A stretch of DNA of 64,000 nucleotides from Accumulibacter sp032229525 (GCF_032229525.1 NZ_JAVTWB010000102.1:1-64000); one strand, 5' to 3'. Positions 49,932 to 59,093 are shown, counted from the first letter of the stretch. A program made the numbers and translations. Notes: generated by a model not told the origin, from the letters alone.

Positions 49932-51464
49932 ATGCCGCGCAATCTCGTGGTCTGCAGTGACGGAACCTGGTGCACCCCCGAGCAGCAGATGGGCGCCCTG
50001 CCCTGTCCGACCAACGTGGTCAAGCTGTACAACCTCTGCCTGCGCGACGATCGGCAACTGACCTACTACCACCCGGGTGTCGGTGCGGAAGGTAGCCTGG
50101 TCGAGCGCGTGCTCGGCGGGGGTATCGGCTTCGGTCTCAGCCGCAACATCCTCGGTGCCTACCGCTGGTTGTGCGACCACTATTGCACTGGCGACAGGAT
50201 ATTCCTCTTCGGCTTCAGTCGCGGCGCCTATACCGCGCGCAGTCTCGGCGGCTTCATCACTCGCTGCGGCCTTCTCGACCTCGGCGGTGCCAGCGACCGG
50301 CAGGCCTGGAAAGCGGTCGAGGCAGCCTACGAACGCGGCTACCGGCAGCGCGAAGCTCCCGCGGTCTGGCAGGCAGGCCACACCTTTCTTCGCGGCGACC
50401 TGGCTGATGGCAGCGTCGGCATCCACCTGATTGGCGTCTGGGATACCGTCGGTTCGCTCGGGGTGCCCGACGACCTGATTCTCTTCGACCAGATTCTCGA
50501 TGACCCGCACAACTACCGCTTCCACGACACCCAACTCAGCACCGCCGTGCGCCATGGTCGGCACGCGGTCGCCATGGACGAACAGCGGGCGAGTTTTGCG
50601 CCGACGCTGTGGACCGGCGGCACACGCCCGGCCGACGGCAGTCTGAAGCAACTGTGGTTTGCCGGCACCCACAGCGACGTCGGTGGCGGCCACGCCGAGT
50701 GTGGTCTTTCCGACGATGCGCTGCAGTGGATGAGCAAGGAAGCCGTCGCCCTCGGCCTGCGCGTCAATCCGGCTCTCGCCAAGCAACTGGCGCCCGAGCC
50801 GCGCGGTGTCCTGCACGATTCGGCGACCGGCGTCTGGAAACATCTGCGAACGCTGCCCCGCCCCACACCGCTGGTCGCCGCGAGTAGCGTCGGCAGCGAG
50901 CTGGCCGCCCAGGTTTGGGACCGGCACCAGGTGCCGCCTCTGGCGCAGGCACCGTACTGGCCAACGCGGGTCCTCGGCGCCGACGAATCGGTCAGCGCGG
51001 CAGTCTTTGCCCGTCCCCACTGGAACGCCGTCGGTCTCTACCTGGAAGGGGGCGTGAATTACGCTTTCGTCGCCCACGGCGAATGGCTGGACAGCAGCGT
51101 CCCCTGCGGCCCGGGCGGCGCGCGCGACGGACAATTCAACGTTGGCGAGGTCGCGCACCTTCTGGGTAGTGCGATCGGCGAGGCCGAAGATATTTACCGG
51201 CGGTTGACCGGCAAGCAGAACGCAGACTGGTGGGGATCACGCCGTTGCGAGGATGCACCATGGTTCGCCCTGATCGGCATGGTCGCCAACCAGCCGAACG
51301 CGGATGGCAGCGGCACGGCGATCGAAGGCGAGACTTTCGTCATTGGCGACCGCTGTACGTTCAGGCCGACACGTTCCGGCTATCTGTACTGTTATGCCAA
51401 CGATGCCTGGAAGTTCTACGGCAACAACCGCGGCCAGATCACGCTGACCGTCAGCCACAAGTGA
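49932..51464 (+). CDS. DUF2235 alpha/beta hydrolase (Tle1-like phospholipase fold)
   Basis: 510 aa, with AAGGGAG before the ATG. The DUF2235 fold starts NLVVCSDGTWCTPEQQMG. The nucleophile elbow is FLFGFSRGAYTARSL (Ser96), the acid is in LIGVWDTVGSLG, and the His in FAGTHSDVGGGH. Type VI effectors of the Tle1 family share this catalytic core, but no VgrG, PAAR or immunity gene is near and there is no signal peptide. The C-terminal 120 residues (from about 390) are a separate region containing WGSRRCEDAPWFALIGMV and ending in a short beta-rich tail. It converges on the STAND-FGE gene with 81 bases between. The substrate is unknown; lipids are possible. Confidence 0.88.
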   Translation: MPRNLVVCSDGTWCTPEQQMGALPCPTNVVKLYNLCLRDDRQLTYYHPGVGAEGSLVERVLGGGIGFGLSRNILGAYRWLCDHYCTGDRIFLFGFSRGAYTARSLGGFITRCGLLDLGGASDRQAWKAVEAAYERGYRQREAPAVWQAGHTFLRGDLADGSVGIHLIGVWDTVGSLGVPDDLILFDQILDDPHNYRFHDTQLSTAVRHGRHAVAMDEQRASFAPTLWTGGTRPADGSLKQLWFAGTHSDVGGGHAECGLSDDALQWMSKEAVALGLRVNPALAKQLAPEPRGVLHDSATGVWKHLRTLPRPTPLVAASSVGSELAAQVWDRHQVPPLAQAPYWPTRVLGADESVSAAVFARPHWNAVGLYLEGGVNYAFVAHGEWLDSSVPCGPGGARDGQFNVGEVAHLLGSAIGEAEDIYRRLTGKQNADWWGSRRCEDAPWFALIGMVANQPNADGSGTAIEGETFVIGDRCTFRPTRSGYLYCYANDAWKFYGNNRGQITLTVSHK

Positions 51465-51545
51465 TCGAAGGCGGACTGCGCCGCGTCGCGCGTGCGGCGT
51501 CGGCCGGGCGGTCTTCGCAAGCAGCAACCAGCAGTCAATGACCGC

Positions 51546-53891
51546 TTATTCGAGCGGGCCGGCAAGGACGATCCGGAAACCGATGTCGCCGTCACGATCA
51601 TCGGGCGAAAAATAGTCGCGCTTCGCAGTACGCAGATCGCCCGGAAAATCGAGCCAGGAGCCGCCGCGCAAGGCGCGCGAGTTGTCGCCGCCGATCTGCG
51701 TATGGCCGGGTTGATCGTACTCGTTCAGGCACCATTCCCAGACATTGCCGGCAAGATCCGCGACCATCCCGCCAGCGGGCGCACCGCGGGGATACATGCC
51801 GACGGCCATCGTCCTGCCGGTGCCACTTTCGTGACTGTTGGCATGGGCCGGGTTCCAGTCACTCCCCCATGGGTACTTGCGCTTTTCGACACCTCCCTGA
51901 GCCACCCACTGCCACTCGCATTCGGTCGGCAGACGAACGATCTCGGCCCCAGAGAGGCCCCACTGCTCGCTGAGCCAGCGGCAGAAAGCAACCGCATCGC
52001 TCCACGCGATGTTGATCGCCGGATGGTTGTGGAAAGCCCAGCGCGCTTCGCCAGCCTGTTTGCGCTGAACCAGCTTGTGCCACCAGCGGCGGTCGTGATA
52101 GCCATCGTCAGCATTGACAAAGACGTTGTACTGCTGCCACGTAATCGGATACCGGGAGATACGCAGTGGCCTCACCGCAAAGACCTCGCTGCCCCGCCCT
52201 TCGAGGTTCACTTCGCCGCCCGCAACGTCGACCCACACGATATCCGGCAGCCCGTTGGCCGCAAGCCCGACGCCGCGCCGCGGATCGTCCATCTGATTGA
52301 GCCGTACGCCGATCTCTTCACGGCGATGGTGCGGCGTCTCGTCAGCCGCCAGTTCTTCGAGCAGGAACAGCGGCTCGGGCCGCAGGAACTCGCGCAGCGC
52401 CTCTTCCAGTTGGCCTTCCAGCGCCCGCCAGGCCTCAATGCCCGGATCGCGAAAATCAGGGTCGGCCGGTGTCGCTCGATGACTTAGCTCGAGTAAGGCC
52501 AGCAGCAGTGGCTTCTGACGTTCCCAGCTCCAGCGTAGTACATCGTCTTGCCCGGCCGGGCCGCCAGACCTCTGCCCCCCATTCTGCTGGATCGCCTGCC
52601 ACCATTCCCTTGCCGCCTGTTTTACCTGCCGACGCAGCGACAGGCTGTCCCGGTAGCGGGCGCACCACTGGCGGAGTCGCGGCCAATGGCTGAGCAGCGT
52701 CTCATGGGCGAGTTCGACATGCTGGTCGTCGTGATCGGTGAGAAAGCCCTGGCGGCGCAGCGCGTCGACCAGCCGGCCGACCTGCCGGTCCGCACGCAGC
52801 GGTTCGATTTCGGCCGTGCGACGGGTCGGCAATCCATCGATCACCGTCGCCAGCTCCGAAAACAGACGTGCGCAGGCAAGTTCCAGATCCGGTTCGCTGT
52901 CGATCAATCGTTCAATAGCGGCAGCGGCACTATCGACGATGCTCTCGAGGCCACCCATGCGCTGGTAGGCCTCCAGCGTCAGGCCCTGTTCGGGGTCGTG
53001 CTGTTCGAAGAGCCTCTCCAGGGTCAGTGCGATCAACGGCAACGCACCCTTCGTTGCGCCGGCCGCCGCGACCAGTGTCGACACCAGCTCGGCCTGAACC
53101 GGGACGCCACTGGCTTCGGCCGGACCGGTAATGATCGCTTGCAGCTGCTCTTCGCTCCTGATCGGCTCGAGCGCAACCAAGGAGGCGCGAAACAGGTCTT
53201 CACCCAGCCATTCCATCAGGCGATCGGTAAATTCGCTGCGCAGAGTCAGCACCAGGTACAGGCTCTCGATACCGATCAGGACACCGAACAGCTTGCGGAA
53301 TCGCCGCGAACTCGCCGGCGAGGTATGCGTAAACAGCTCTTCGAACTGGTCGATCAGCAGCAGCAGGGGACGACCATGCTGACCGAGCAGCTCGGCGCTG
53401 GCGGCAGCCAGATGGTCTTCGGACTGCTTCGACTCTCCCGCCTCGGCCAGCAAGCGCTGCAAATGGTCGACCGACTCCCGAACGTCACTTTCGCCGTCGC
53501 TAGGCAGCGCACGACAGAGCGCGTCCGCCAGCTGGTGAAATGGAGCGGCCTGTGGCTCGAAGTGCAAATAGCTTGATTCCGCAAGCGACGCAGCAAAACG
53601 GGGGACGACCCCGGCCGCCACCAGTGAAGATTTGCCCGTGCCCGAACGGCCGACGACGCTGATCAGCCGCGTCTCGGCAAAACGCTCGATAACCCGAGCG
53701 GCATCCTGGTCGCGCCCGAAAAACAGGCGATAAGCCTCCGGTTTGAACGCGGCAAGGCCGGGATAGGGATTACTGACCAAGACTCCCGTAGCAGGCGCGG
53801 CGGGCGGCGTGCCGGTCTGGCTTTCTGCGGACATTTCCGCCTGCCTGGCGATATTATCGGAGGGCGGTGGCGCGGCAGTGGAGCGAGTCAT
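51546..53891 (-). CDS. STAND-type NTPase fused to FGE-sulfatase (SUMF1-like) domain
   Basis: 781 aa. After a disordered N-terminus comes an nSTAND1-like NTPase: NPYPGLAAFKPEAYRLFFGR, P-loop GRSGTGKSSLV (81-91) and Walker B LLLIDQFEELF (Asp181). A winged-helix/ARM-like section follows to about residue 520. The C-terminal 220 residues form an FGE-sulfatase fold with PTECEWQWVAQGGVEKRKY, LAGNVWEWCLNEYDQ and RALRGGSWLDFPGDLRTAKR, ending DGDIGFRIVL. The two active-site Cys of true formylglycine-generating enzymes are absent, so it likely binds a ligand rather than oxidising sulfatases. STAND proteins act as oligomerising switches in signalling or immunity. The FGE part would be the sensor or effector. 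Confidence 0.9.
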   Translation of the reverse strand: MTRSTAAPPPSDNIARQAEMSAESQTGTPPAAPATGVLVSNPYPGLAAFKPEAYRLFFGRDQDAARVIERFAETRLISVVGRSGTGKSSLVAAGVVPRFAASLAESSYLHFEPQAAPFHQLADALCRALPSDGESDVRESVDHLQRLLAEAGESKQSEDHLAAASAELLGQHGRPLLLLIDQFEELFTHTSPASSRRFRKLFGVLIGIESLYLVLTLRSEFTDRLMEWLGEDLFRASLVALEPIRSEEQLQAIITGPAEASGVPVQAELVSTLVAAAGATKGALPLIALTLERLFEQHDPEQGLTLEAYQRMGGLESIVDSAAAAIERLIDSEPDLELACARLFSELATVIDGLPTRRTAEIEPLRADRQVGRLVDALRRQGFLTDHDDQHVELAHETLLSHWPRLRQWCARYRDSLSLRRQVKQAAREWWQAIQQNGGQRSGGPAGQDDVLRWSWERQKPLLLALLELSHRATPADPDFRDPGIEAWRALEGQLEEALREFLRPEPLFLLEELAADETPHHRREEIGVRLNQMDDPRRGVGLAANGLPDIVWVDVAGGEVNLEGRGSEVFAVRPLRISRYPITWQQYNVFVNADDGYHDRRWWHKLVQRKQAGEARWAFHNHPAINIAWSDAVAFCRWLSEQWGLSGAEIVRLPTECEWQWVAQGGVEKRKYPWGSDWNPAHANSHESGTGRTMAVGMYPRGAPAGGMVADLAGNVWEWCLNEYDQPGHTQIGGDNSRALRGGSWLDFPGDLRTAKRDYFSPDDRDGDIGFRIVLAGPLE

Positions 53892-54057
53892 TTCAGATCA
53901 AGCCTCGAGCGACATCCCGGGAACATCATAGGCCCAAAGCCGGGCATTCGGAAGCGACGGGCCGAATGCCCGGATGATCGTTCGCTTGCGGTAAGATTCC
54001 TGATCCCCTCTCCCCACCCCGACCCTGCGTCGACCCCCAGCTGAGGAAAGCACCCGA

Positions 54058-54765
54058 ATGATCGATCTGTACACTGCCGCGACACCGAACGGCCACAAGA
54101 TATCCATCGCCCTCGAGGAACTCGCCCTGCCCTACCGCGTGCACCTCCTGAGCCTGTCGAAGCGCGAGCAGAAGGAGGCCTGGTTTCTGGCGATCAATCC
54201 GAACGGTCGCATACCGGCGATCGTCGATCGCGCGGCCGACGATTTTGCCGTCTTCGAGTCTGGCGCCATACTGCTCTACCTCGCCGAAAAGACCGGGCAA
54301 CTGATGCCCCATGATGTCAAAGGCCGCTCGCGGGTGATCCAGTGGTTGATGTTCCAGATGGGGGGTATCGGGCCGATGATGGGCCAGGCCAACGTCTTCT
54401 TCCGTTACTTTCCGGAAAAGATCCAGCCGGCCATAGACCGCTACCAGGGCGAGAGCAGACGACTGTTCCGCGTCCTTGACGGCCACCTCAAAGACCACGA
54501 ATTTCTTGCCGGCGACTACTCGATTGCCGATATCGCCAACTGGGCCTGGGTGCGCACACATCGCTGGTCGGGCGTGGACATCGACGACCTGCCGCACCTG
54601 CAGCGCTGGCGCGACCAGATTCGCTGCCGCCCGGCGGTGGAAAAAGGGATCAACACCCCGCCATCGGCGATCGACCGCGACGCCGACGACGAGCAAGCGC
54701 GGCAGTTCGCCGAGGACGCACGTCAGATGGTCGAGACCGGGCAGTCGCGCGCGGGTGGCCTCTAA
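54058..54765 (+). CDS. Glutathione S-transferase family protein (YfcG/Ure2-like)
   Basis: 235 aa, with GAGGAAAG before the ATG. The thioredoxin-fold domain starts IDLYTAATPNGHKISIALEE, where Thr-Pro-Asn is the glutathione-binding turn of the YfcG/YghU group. It continues INPNGRIPAIVDRAADDFAV and FESGAILLYLAEKTGQLMP. The helical domain contains MFQMGGIGPMMGQANVFFRY and GDYSIADIANWAWV. E. coli YfcG has disulfide reductase activity with glutathione, and this one is probably similar. It is divergent from the STAND gene. Confidence 0.93.
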   Translation: MIDLYTAATPNGHKISIALEELALPYRVHLLSLSKREQKEAWFLAINPNGRIPAIVDRAADDFAVFESGAILLYLAEKTGQLMPHDVKGRSRVIQWLMFQMGGIGPMMGQANVFFRYFPEKIQPAIDRYQGESRRLFRVLDGHLKDHEFLAGDYSIADIANWAWVRTHRWSGVDIDDLPHLQRWRDQIRCRPAVEKGINTPPSAIDRDADDEQARQFAEDARQMVETGQSRAGGL

Positions 54766-54875
54766 GCCCTCCAGAACTTCCCGGTAGCGCTTGTGCGGTT
54801 CGGCGATCGATTGCTGCGGCGTGAGCGCCGAATCTGTCCTATAGTGGTCTGGCGACTCACTTTCGGAGATTTCCG

Positions 54876-55724
54876 ATGCCCCAGTGTCAACTTCACACGC
54901 TCCACCGTGCCCCGGACGCCGCCTCGAACAAACCGCCGCTTCTCTTCCTGCATGGCGGCTATGTAGACGCCAGAAGCTGGGATACGCACTTTCTTCCCTA
55001 TTTTTCGCGTGCTGGCTACGATTGCCACGCCATCGACTTTTCCGGGCATGGCCAGAGCGAGGGACGTGAACACCTGGACGCGTTGAGCCTCGACGACTAC
55101 CTGGCCGACGCCTTGCGGGCCGTCGACGCTCTGGACAGGAAACCGGTGGTGATCGGGCATTCGATGGGCTCCTTCATCGCCGAGCGTCTGCTCGAGCAAT
55201 CGCTCGTCCAGGCGGCCGTCCTGATGTCTCCGGTCCCGACCAACGGCACTCTCGCGTCAGGAACCAAGCTGCTCCTGGCCTACCCAAAATTCCTCGGCGA
55301 AGTACGCAACGTCACCAGGGGTCGAGTCAGCGCAGACGCCCTGCACCTGATCAAGGAGGTCTATTTTTCGCCGTCGACGACACCGGAAACGCTGCTGCGC
55401 TTCGTTGAACTGGTGCAGCCGGAATCGGCACGGGCCATCTGCGACCTGGCTCTCCTGGGCTGGAGGTGGCTACCGACACCACCGAAGCTGCCTGTGCTGG
55501 TGATCGGTGGTGAGCTCGATACGGTGTTTCCGCCATCCCTGATCTGGCCGGTGGCAAAGCGCTGGAATGCCGAATTGCAGGTCATTCCCGATACCGGCCA
55601 TGCCCTGATTCTCGACGAGCACTGGTCGGTGTGTGCGGAGAGCGTACACGGCTGGCTCGAACAGCTCGACGAACAGCACCCACCTGGTCGGATGCACGAA
55701 GAAGCGTCCGCCTGCGCGATCTGA
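54876..55724 (+). CDS. Alpha/beta hydrolase
   Basis: 282 aa, with CGGAGA before the ATG. The oxyanion loop is LLFLHGGYVDARSW; the nucleophile elbow is VVIGHSMGSFIAERL (GHSMG); the acid is in VIGGELDTVFPP; the His in VIPDTGHALILDEHW. This is a complete triad of the epoxide hydrolase/lysophospholipase-like class. The C-terminal 20 residues (HPPGRMHEEASACAI) extend beyond the fold. The substrate cannot be predicted. The gene stands alone before ppa. Confidence 0.9.
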   Translation: MPQCQLHTLHRAPDAASNKPPLLFLHGGYVDARSWDTHFLPYFSRAGYDCHAIDFSGHGQSEGREHLDALSLDDYLADALRAVDALDRKPVVIGHSMGSFIAERLLEQSLVQAAVLMSPVPTNGTLASGTKLLLAYPKFLGEVRNVTRGRVSADALHLIKEVYFSPSTTPETLLRFVELVQPESARAICDLALLGWRWLPTPPKLPVLVIGGELDTVFPPSLIWPVAKRWNAELQVIPDTGHALILDEHWSVCAESVHGWLEQLDEQHPPGRMHEEASACAI

Positions 55725-55789
55725 GTCGTTACCGCCGCGGGCTGACCCGACACGCCAGCGCGGCAGCAACCGGCGCCATCGTAGCCGCG

Positions 55790-55795
55790 TATAAT
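55790..55795 (+). promoter_or_regulatory. -10 element of the ppa promoter
   Basis: A perfect TATAAT stands 33 bases before the ppa ATG. The -35 region (near 55767-55772, CAACCG) is weak. Transcription would start near 55802 with a short leader. Confidence 0.45.
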
Positions 55796-55827
55796 GGGTG
55801 TTTTCGCAACCAGTAGAGAGAGCTCAC

Positions 55828-56376
55828 ATGGGCCTTGATCGCGTCCCTTCCGGCAAAGCACTTCCCAATGATTTCAACGTCGTTATCGAAATCCCGATGC
55901 ACGCCGATCCGGTGAAATACGAAGTGGACAAGGAAAGCGGACAGGTTTTCGTCGATCGCTTCATGTCCACCGCCATGCACTATCCGTGCAACTATGGCTA
56001 TATCCCCCACACCATCGCTGGCGATGATGACCCGGTCGATGTGCTGGTGGTCACCCAGTTCGCGCTACCGCCCGGCGTCGTCGTACGCTGCCGGCCGATC
56101 GGCCTGCTGGCGATGGAAGACGAGGCCGGGCAGGATGGCAAGCTACTGGCGGTTCCGGTGGACAGCCTGACGCAGATGTATCGTGACATCGAGTCGCCGC
56201 GCGACTTTCCGCAGGTGATCCTGGATCAAATCTCGCACTTTTTTGCCCACTACAAGGATCTCGAGCGCGGCAAGTTCGTCAAGGTCGCGGGCTGGCTGGG
56301 TGTTGACGAAGCCAAGAAGGAAATCATGGAAGGCGTCAAGCGTTACGCCGAAGCCAAAGAGAAGCCAAACTTCTAG
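55828..56376 (+). CDS. ppa: Soluble inorganic pyrophosphatase (family I)
   Basis: 182 aa from the ATG at 55828 (AGAGAGAG upstream). The enzyme hydrolyses pyrophosphate and so drives biosynthesis. The N-terminal blocks are VVIEIPMHADPVKYEVDKES and FMSTAMHYPCNYGYIPHTI. The signature DDDPVDVLVV holds the metal-binding Asp residues. KDLERGKFVKVAGWLG closes the site. The length fits the hexameric bacterial type. The gene ends at a clear terminator. Confidence 0.97.
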   Translation: MGLDRVPSGKALPNDFNVVIEIPMHADPVKYEVDKESGQVFVDRFMSTAMHYPCNYGYIPHTIAGDDDPVDVLVVTQFALPPGVVVRCRPIGLLAMEDEAGQDGKLLAVPVDSLTQMYRDIESPRDFPQVILDQISHFFAHYKDLERGKFVKVAGWLGVDEAKKEIMEGVKRYAEAKEKPNF

Positions 56377-56399
56377 ATTTCTTTCGTCACCTTGATCAA

Positions 56400-56420
56400 G
56401 GGGCGCGCAGGCGCCCCTTT
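56400..56420 (+). terminator. Rho-independent terminator after ppa
   Basis: GGGGCGC (56400-56406) and GCGCCCC (56411-56417) pair around GCAG and are followed by TTT. The NadE start is only six bases further, so read-through must supply at least part of nadE expression unless nadE has its own promoter inside. Confidence 0.75.
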
Positions 56421-56425
56421 CGCTG

Positions 56426-58048
56426 ATGCCCGCGCCCATGTCCCTCAAGATTGCCATTGCCCAGATCAATGCGACGGTCGGCGACTTTGCCGGCAACGCG
56501 GCGCGCATTCTCGATTTCGCCGCCCGCGCGCGGACACAGGGTGCCGACCTCCTGCTGACGCCGGAACTGGCGCTCTGCGGTTATCCACCAGAGGACCTGC
56601 TGCTGCGCGAGGACTTCGCTGCGGCCTGCGAAGATGAGCTCGATAGGCTCGCGGCCAGCGTGCAGGGAATTGCCGTCCTCGTCGGCCACCCGGAGCGGCG
56701 CGGCTACCGCTGCTACAACGCCGCGACCCTGCTCAACGACGGCAAGCGTGTGGCGACCTACTACAAGCAGCGGCTACCCAGCTACGAGGTGTTCGACGAA
56801 GAGCGCTATTTCGATTCCGGTGAAAGCTCCTGCGTGCTGACCATCAAGGGCGTCCGCTGCGGCGTCAATATCTGCGCTGATGTCTGGGAAGCTGGTGCCG
56901 CCGATCTCGCCCGCGCAGCCGGTGCCGAACTGCTGCTCGTGCTCAATGCTTCGCCCTACCATATCGGCAAACGCGAGCGGCGTACGGCAGTCCTGCGCCA
57001 ACGCATCGCGACCACCCGGCTGCCGGTGATCTACGCCAATCTGGCCGGCGGCCAGGACGAACTGGTCTTCGATGGGGGGTCCTTCGTGCTCGACTCGCAC
57101 GGCACGCTCTGTTGCCAGTTGCCGCAGTTCGAGGAAGCACTGGCCATCGTCGACGTGGTCGACGGCGAGCCACAAGCCGGTGAGATCGTGCCGGCACCCT
57201 GCGTTGAAGCGGAGGTGTACCAAGCGCTGGTGCTGGGCGTACGCGACTACCTGGGCAAGAACGGTTTCCCCGGCGCGATCATCGGTCTGTCGGGTGGCAT
57301 CGACTCGGCGCTGACCCTGGCGGTTGCCGTCGACGCGCTCGGCGCCGACCGCGTGCGGGCGGTGATGATGCCGTCTCCCTATACCGCCGATCTCAGTCTT
57401 TCGGAGTCGCGCGAGATGGTCCGCCTGCTGGGCGTACGTTACGACGAAATTGCCATCGAGCCGGCCATGCAAACTTTTGCCGCGATGCTGGAAAAGCAGT
57501 TCGCCGGCCTGCCGGCAGACACCACCGAAGAAAACCTGCAGGCGCGGATCCGCGGCATGATCCTGATGGCCCTCTCGAACAAGACCGGTGCGCTGGTGCT
57601 GACCACCGGCAACAAGTCGGAAATGGCGGTTGGTTACTGCACCCTCTACGGTGATATGGCCGGTGGATTTGCGGTCATCAAGGACATTGCCAAGACCTGG
57701 GTGTACCGCCTGTCGCGCTGGCGCAACACGCGCTCGTACATCATTCCCGAACCGATCATCAGCCGCCCACCGTCGGCAGAACTGAAAGCCGGCCAGACCG
57801 ATCAGGACAGTCTGCCCCCGTACGAAGTGCTCGACGCGATCGTCGAGGCGTACATGGAAAAGGACATCAGCCCGCGCGAGATCATTGCCCGCGGTCATGC
57901 CGAAGCCGATGTGCGCCGGGTCGTGCATCTATTGAAGATCAGCGAGTACAAGAGGCGTCAGGCCCCGGTAGGCATCCGCGTCACCCAACGCGGCTTTGGC
58001 AAGGATTGGCGCTATCCGATCACCAATCGCTACCGTGACCCCTACTGA
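56426..58048 (+). CDS. nadE: Glutamine-dependent NAD+ synthetase
   Basis: 540 aa. The N-terminal nitrilase-type glutaminase domain (1-265) has the Glu in LLLTPELALCGYPPEDLLLR, the Lys in TYYKQRLPSYEVFDEERYF and the Cys in GVNICADVWEAGA. The C-terminal synthetase domain has the P-loop IIGLSGGIDSALTLAVAVD and GALVLTTGNKSEMAVGYCTL. It amidates nicotinic acid adenine dinucleotide using ammonia channelled from glutamine. MSLKI at 56438 is an alternative start. The PII gene follows after 75 bases; a PII-NadE interaction has been described in Azospirillum, so the pairing may be functional. Confidence 0.96.
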   Translation: MPAPMSLKIAIAQINATVGDFAGNAARILDFAARARTQGADLLLTPELALCGYPPEDLLLREDFAAACEDELDRLAASVQGIAVLVGHPERRGYRCYNAATLLNDGKRVATYYKQRLPSYEVFDEERYFDSGESSCVLTIKGVRCGVNICADVWEAGAADLARAAGAELLLVLNASPYHIGKRERRTAVLRQRIATTRLPVIYANLAGGQDELVFDGGSFVLDSHGTLCCQLPQFEEALAIVDVVDGEPQAGEIVPAPCVEAEVYQALVLGVRDYLGKNGFPGAIIGLSGGIDSALTLAVAVDALGADRVRAVMMPSPYTADLSLSESREMVRLLGVRYDEIAIEPAMQTFAAMLEKQFAGLPADTTEENLQARIRGMILMALSNKTGALVLTTGNKSEMAVGYCTLYGDMAGGFAVIKDIAKTWVYRLSRWRNTRSYIIPEPIISRPPSAELKAGQTDQDSLPPYEVLDAIVEAYMEKDISPREIIARGHAEADVRRVVHLLKISEYKRRQAPVGIRVTQRGFGKDWRYPITNRYRDPY

Positions 58049-58064
58049 TCGTCGGCACGGATCG

Positions 58065-58092
58065 TTTATCGACGCCTGATTTCTGATACGAT
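58065..58092 (+). promoter_or_regulatory. Candidate extended -10 promoter of the PII gene
   Basis: TTTATC (58065-58070), 16 bases, then TACGAT (58087-58092) preceded by TGA, an extended -10 form. It would give the PII gene expression independent of nadE. No sigma-54 element is seen here. Confidence 0.35.
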
Positions 58093-58123
58093 TTCTTTAC
58101 GATCTTCCCCGGGAGCAAAGACA

Positions 58124-58462
58124 GTGAAAAAAATTGAAGCGATCATCAAACCATTCAAGCTCGATGAAGTGCGCGAAGCGCTGTCAGAGATCGGCGTTAC
58201 CGGCCTGACCGTGACCGAGGTCAAAGGATTCGGCCGCCAGAAGGGGCACACCGAGCTCTATCGCGGGGCGGAATACGTGGTCGACTTCCTGCCCAAGGTG
58301 AAGATCGAAATCGTCGTTTCCGACGCCTCGGTCGAGGGCGCCATTGACGCTATCGTCAAGGCGGCGCGCACCGGCAAGATCGGTGACGGCAAGATCTTCG
58401 TCACCGCGGTCGATCAGGTGGTGCGCATCCGTACCGGCGAACTCGACGAATCGGCGATCTGA
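58124..58462 (+). CDS. glnB: Nitrogen regulatory protein PII
   Basis: 112 aa from a GTG start with GGGAG upstream. It senses 2-oxoglutarate and ATP/ADP and is uridylylated by GlnD. The start KKIEAIIKPFKLDEVREALS and the T-loop KGHTELYRGAEYVVDFLPK are canonical, with Tyr51 as the uridylylation site. The signature TGKIGDGKIFVTAVDQVVRI is complete. GlnB versus GlnK cannot be settled from the protein alone; the absence of an amtB gene downstream speaks for GlnB. Its targets include NtrB and thereby NtrC, which would activate the sigma-54 promoters elsewhere in this window. Confidence 0.95.
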   Translation: MKKIEAIIKPFKLDEVREALSEIGVTGLTVTEVKGFGRQKGHTELYRGAEYVVDFLPKVKIEIVVSDASVEGAIDAIVKAARTGKIGDGKIFVTAVDQVVRIRTGELDESAI

Positions 58463-58532
58463 GCGGTCACTTCCCACTTCGTGCGCGGTCGCCGCTGCCA
58501 TCCGGTGAGCTGCTGGCCAACCGTCCCCGCCA

Positions 58533-59093
58533 TTAGCGCGGTTTGCCACCGCTCTTCAACAATACCCACAAGGCACCATCGCCGCCGTCACAGGGCGGTG
58601 CATGACAGAACGCCAGAACGTCCTTGCAGCGACCCAGCCAGACCTTGACCAGTTGGCGCAGGATCCCTTCCCGCCCGGGCGAGCCGTTGCCGCGGCCGTG
58701 CACGATGCGCAGGCAGCGCCTGCCGGCGGCCAGCGATCCGGTGATAAAGAGCGTCACCTGTTCGTGCGCCTGATGCCGGTTCATGCCGTGCAGATCGATA
58801 TGATCCTGGATGCTCCAGCGGCCGCGACGCAGGTCGCGCAGCACCATCCTTGACAAGCCGCTGCGCAGGAAGGAATCGGCGCCGCCGAGATCCAGCCAAT
58901 CGTCGATGGCCAACGGCGCGTGCAGCAGCTCGGCAATCACCGCTGCTTCGTCGAGCTCCCGTTGACGTGGTCGCGGGCTTGGCTTTGGCCCTTCGAAGTT
59001 GACCCGATCGGCCTTGCGCAGTGGCGTTGCGCCGTCAACCGCGGCGAGAAAGGCGTCCACATCCTCCATGCTTGATCGATGTTTCTGAGTCAT
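58533..59093 (-). CDS. Smr-domain protein
   Basis: 186 aa. The C-terminal Smr domain (about 95-180) has IQDHIDLHGMNRHQAHEQV, with the LDLHG motif as IDLHG, and LRIVHGRGNGSPGREG. The N-terminal half resembles SmrA/SmrB (MEDVDAFLAAVDGATPLRK; ELDEAAVIAELL). Smr domains cut or nick nucleic acids; SmrB-type proteins rescue collided ribosomes by mRNA cleavage. It is convergent with the PII gene and follows trxB on the same strand. Confidence 0.92.
   Translation of the reverse strand: MTQKHRSSMEDVDAFLAAVDGATPLRKADRVNFEGPKPSPRPRQRELDEAAVIAELLHAPLAIDDWLDLGGADSFLRSGLSRMVLRDLRRGRWSIQDHIDLHGMNRHQAHEQVTLFITGSLAAGRRCLRIVHGRGNGSPGREGILRQLVKVWLGRCKDVLAFCHAPPCDGGDGALWVLLKSGGKPR

Noticed and set aside
47936..50032. 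698-codon minus-strand frame opposite the GGDEF/EAL gene
   Set aside because: Same reason: the plus-strand frame has intact PAS, GGDEF and EAL motifs and the minus frame has none.
51546..51700. The FGE-type C-terminus of the STAND protein as the variable region of a diversity-generating retroelement
   Set aside because: DGR targets have this fold, but no reverse transcriptase gene or template repeat is in the window, and the codons do not show the run of AAC/AAT codons expected at variable sites.
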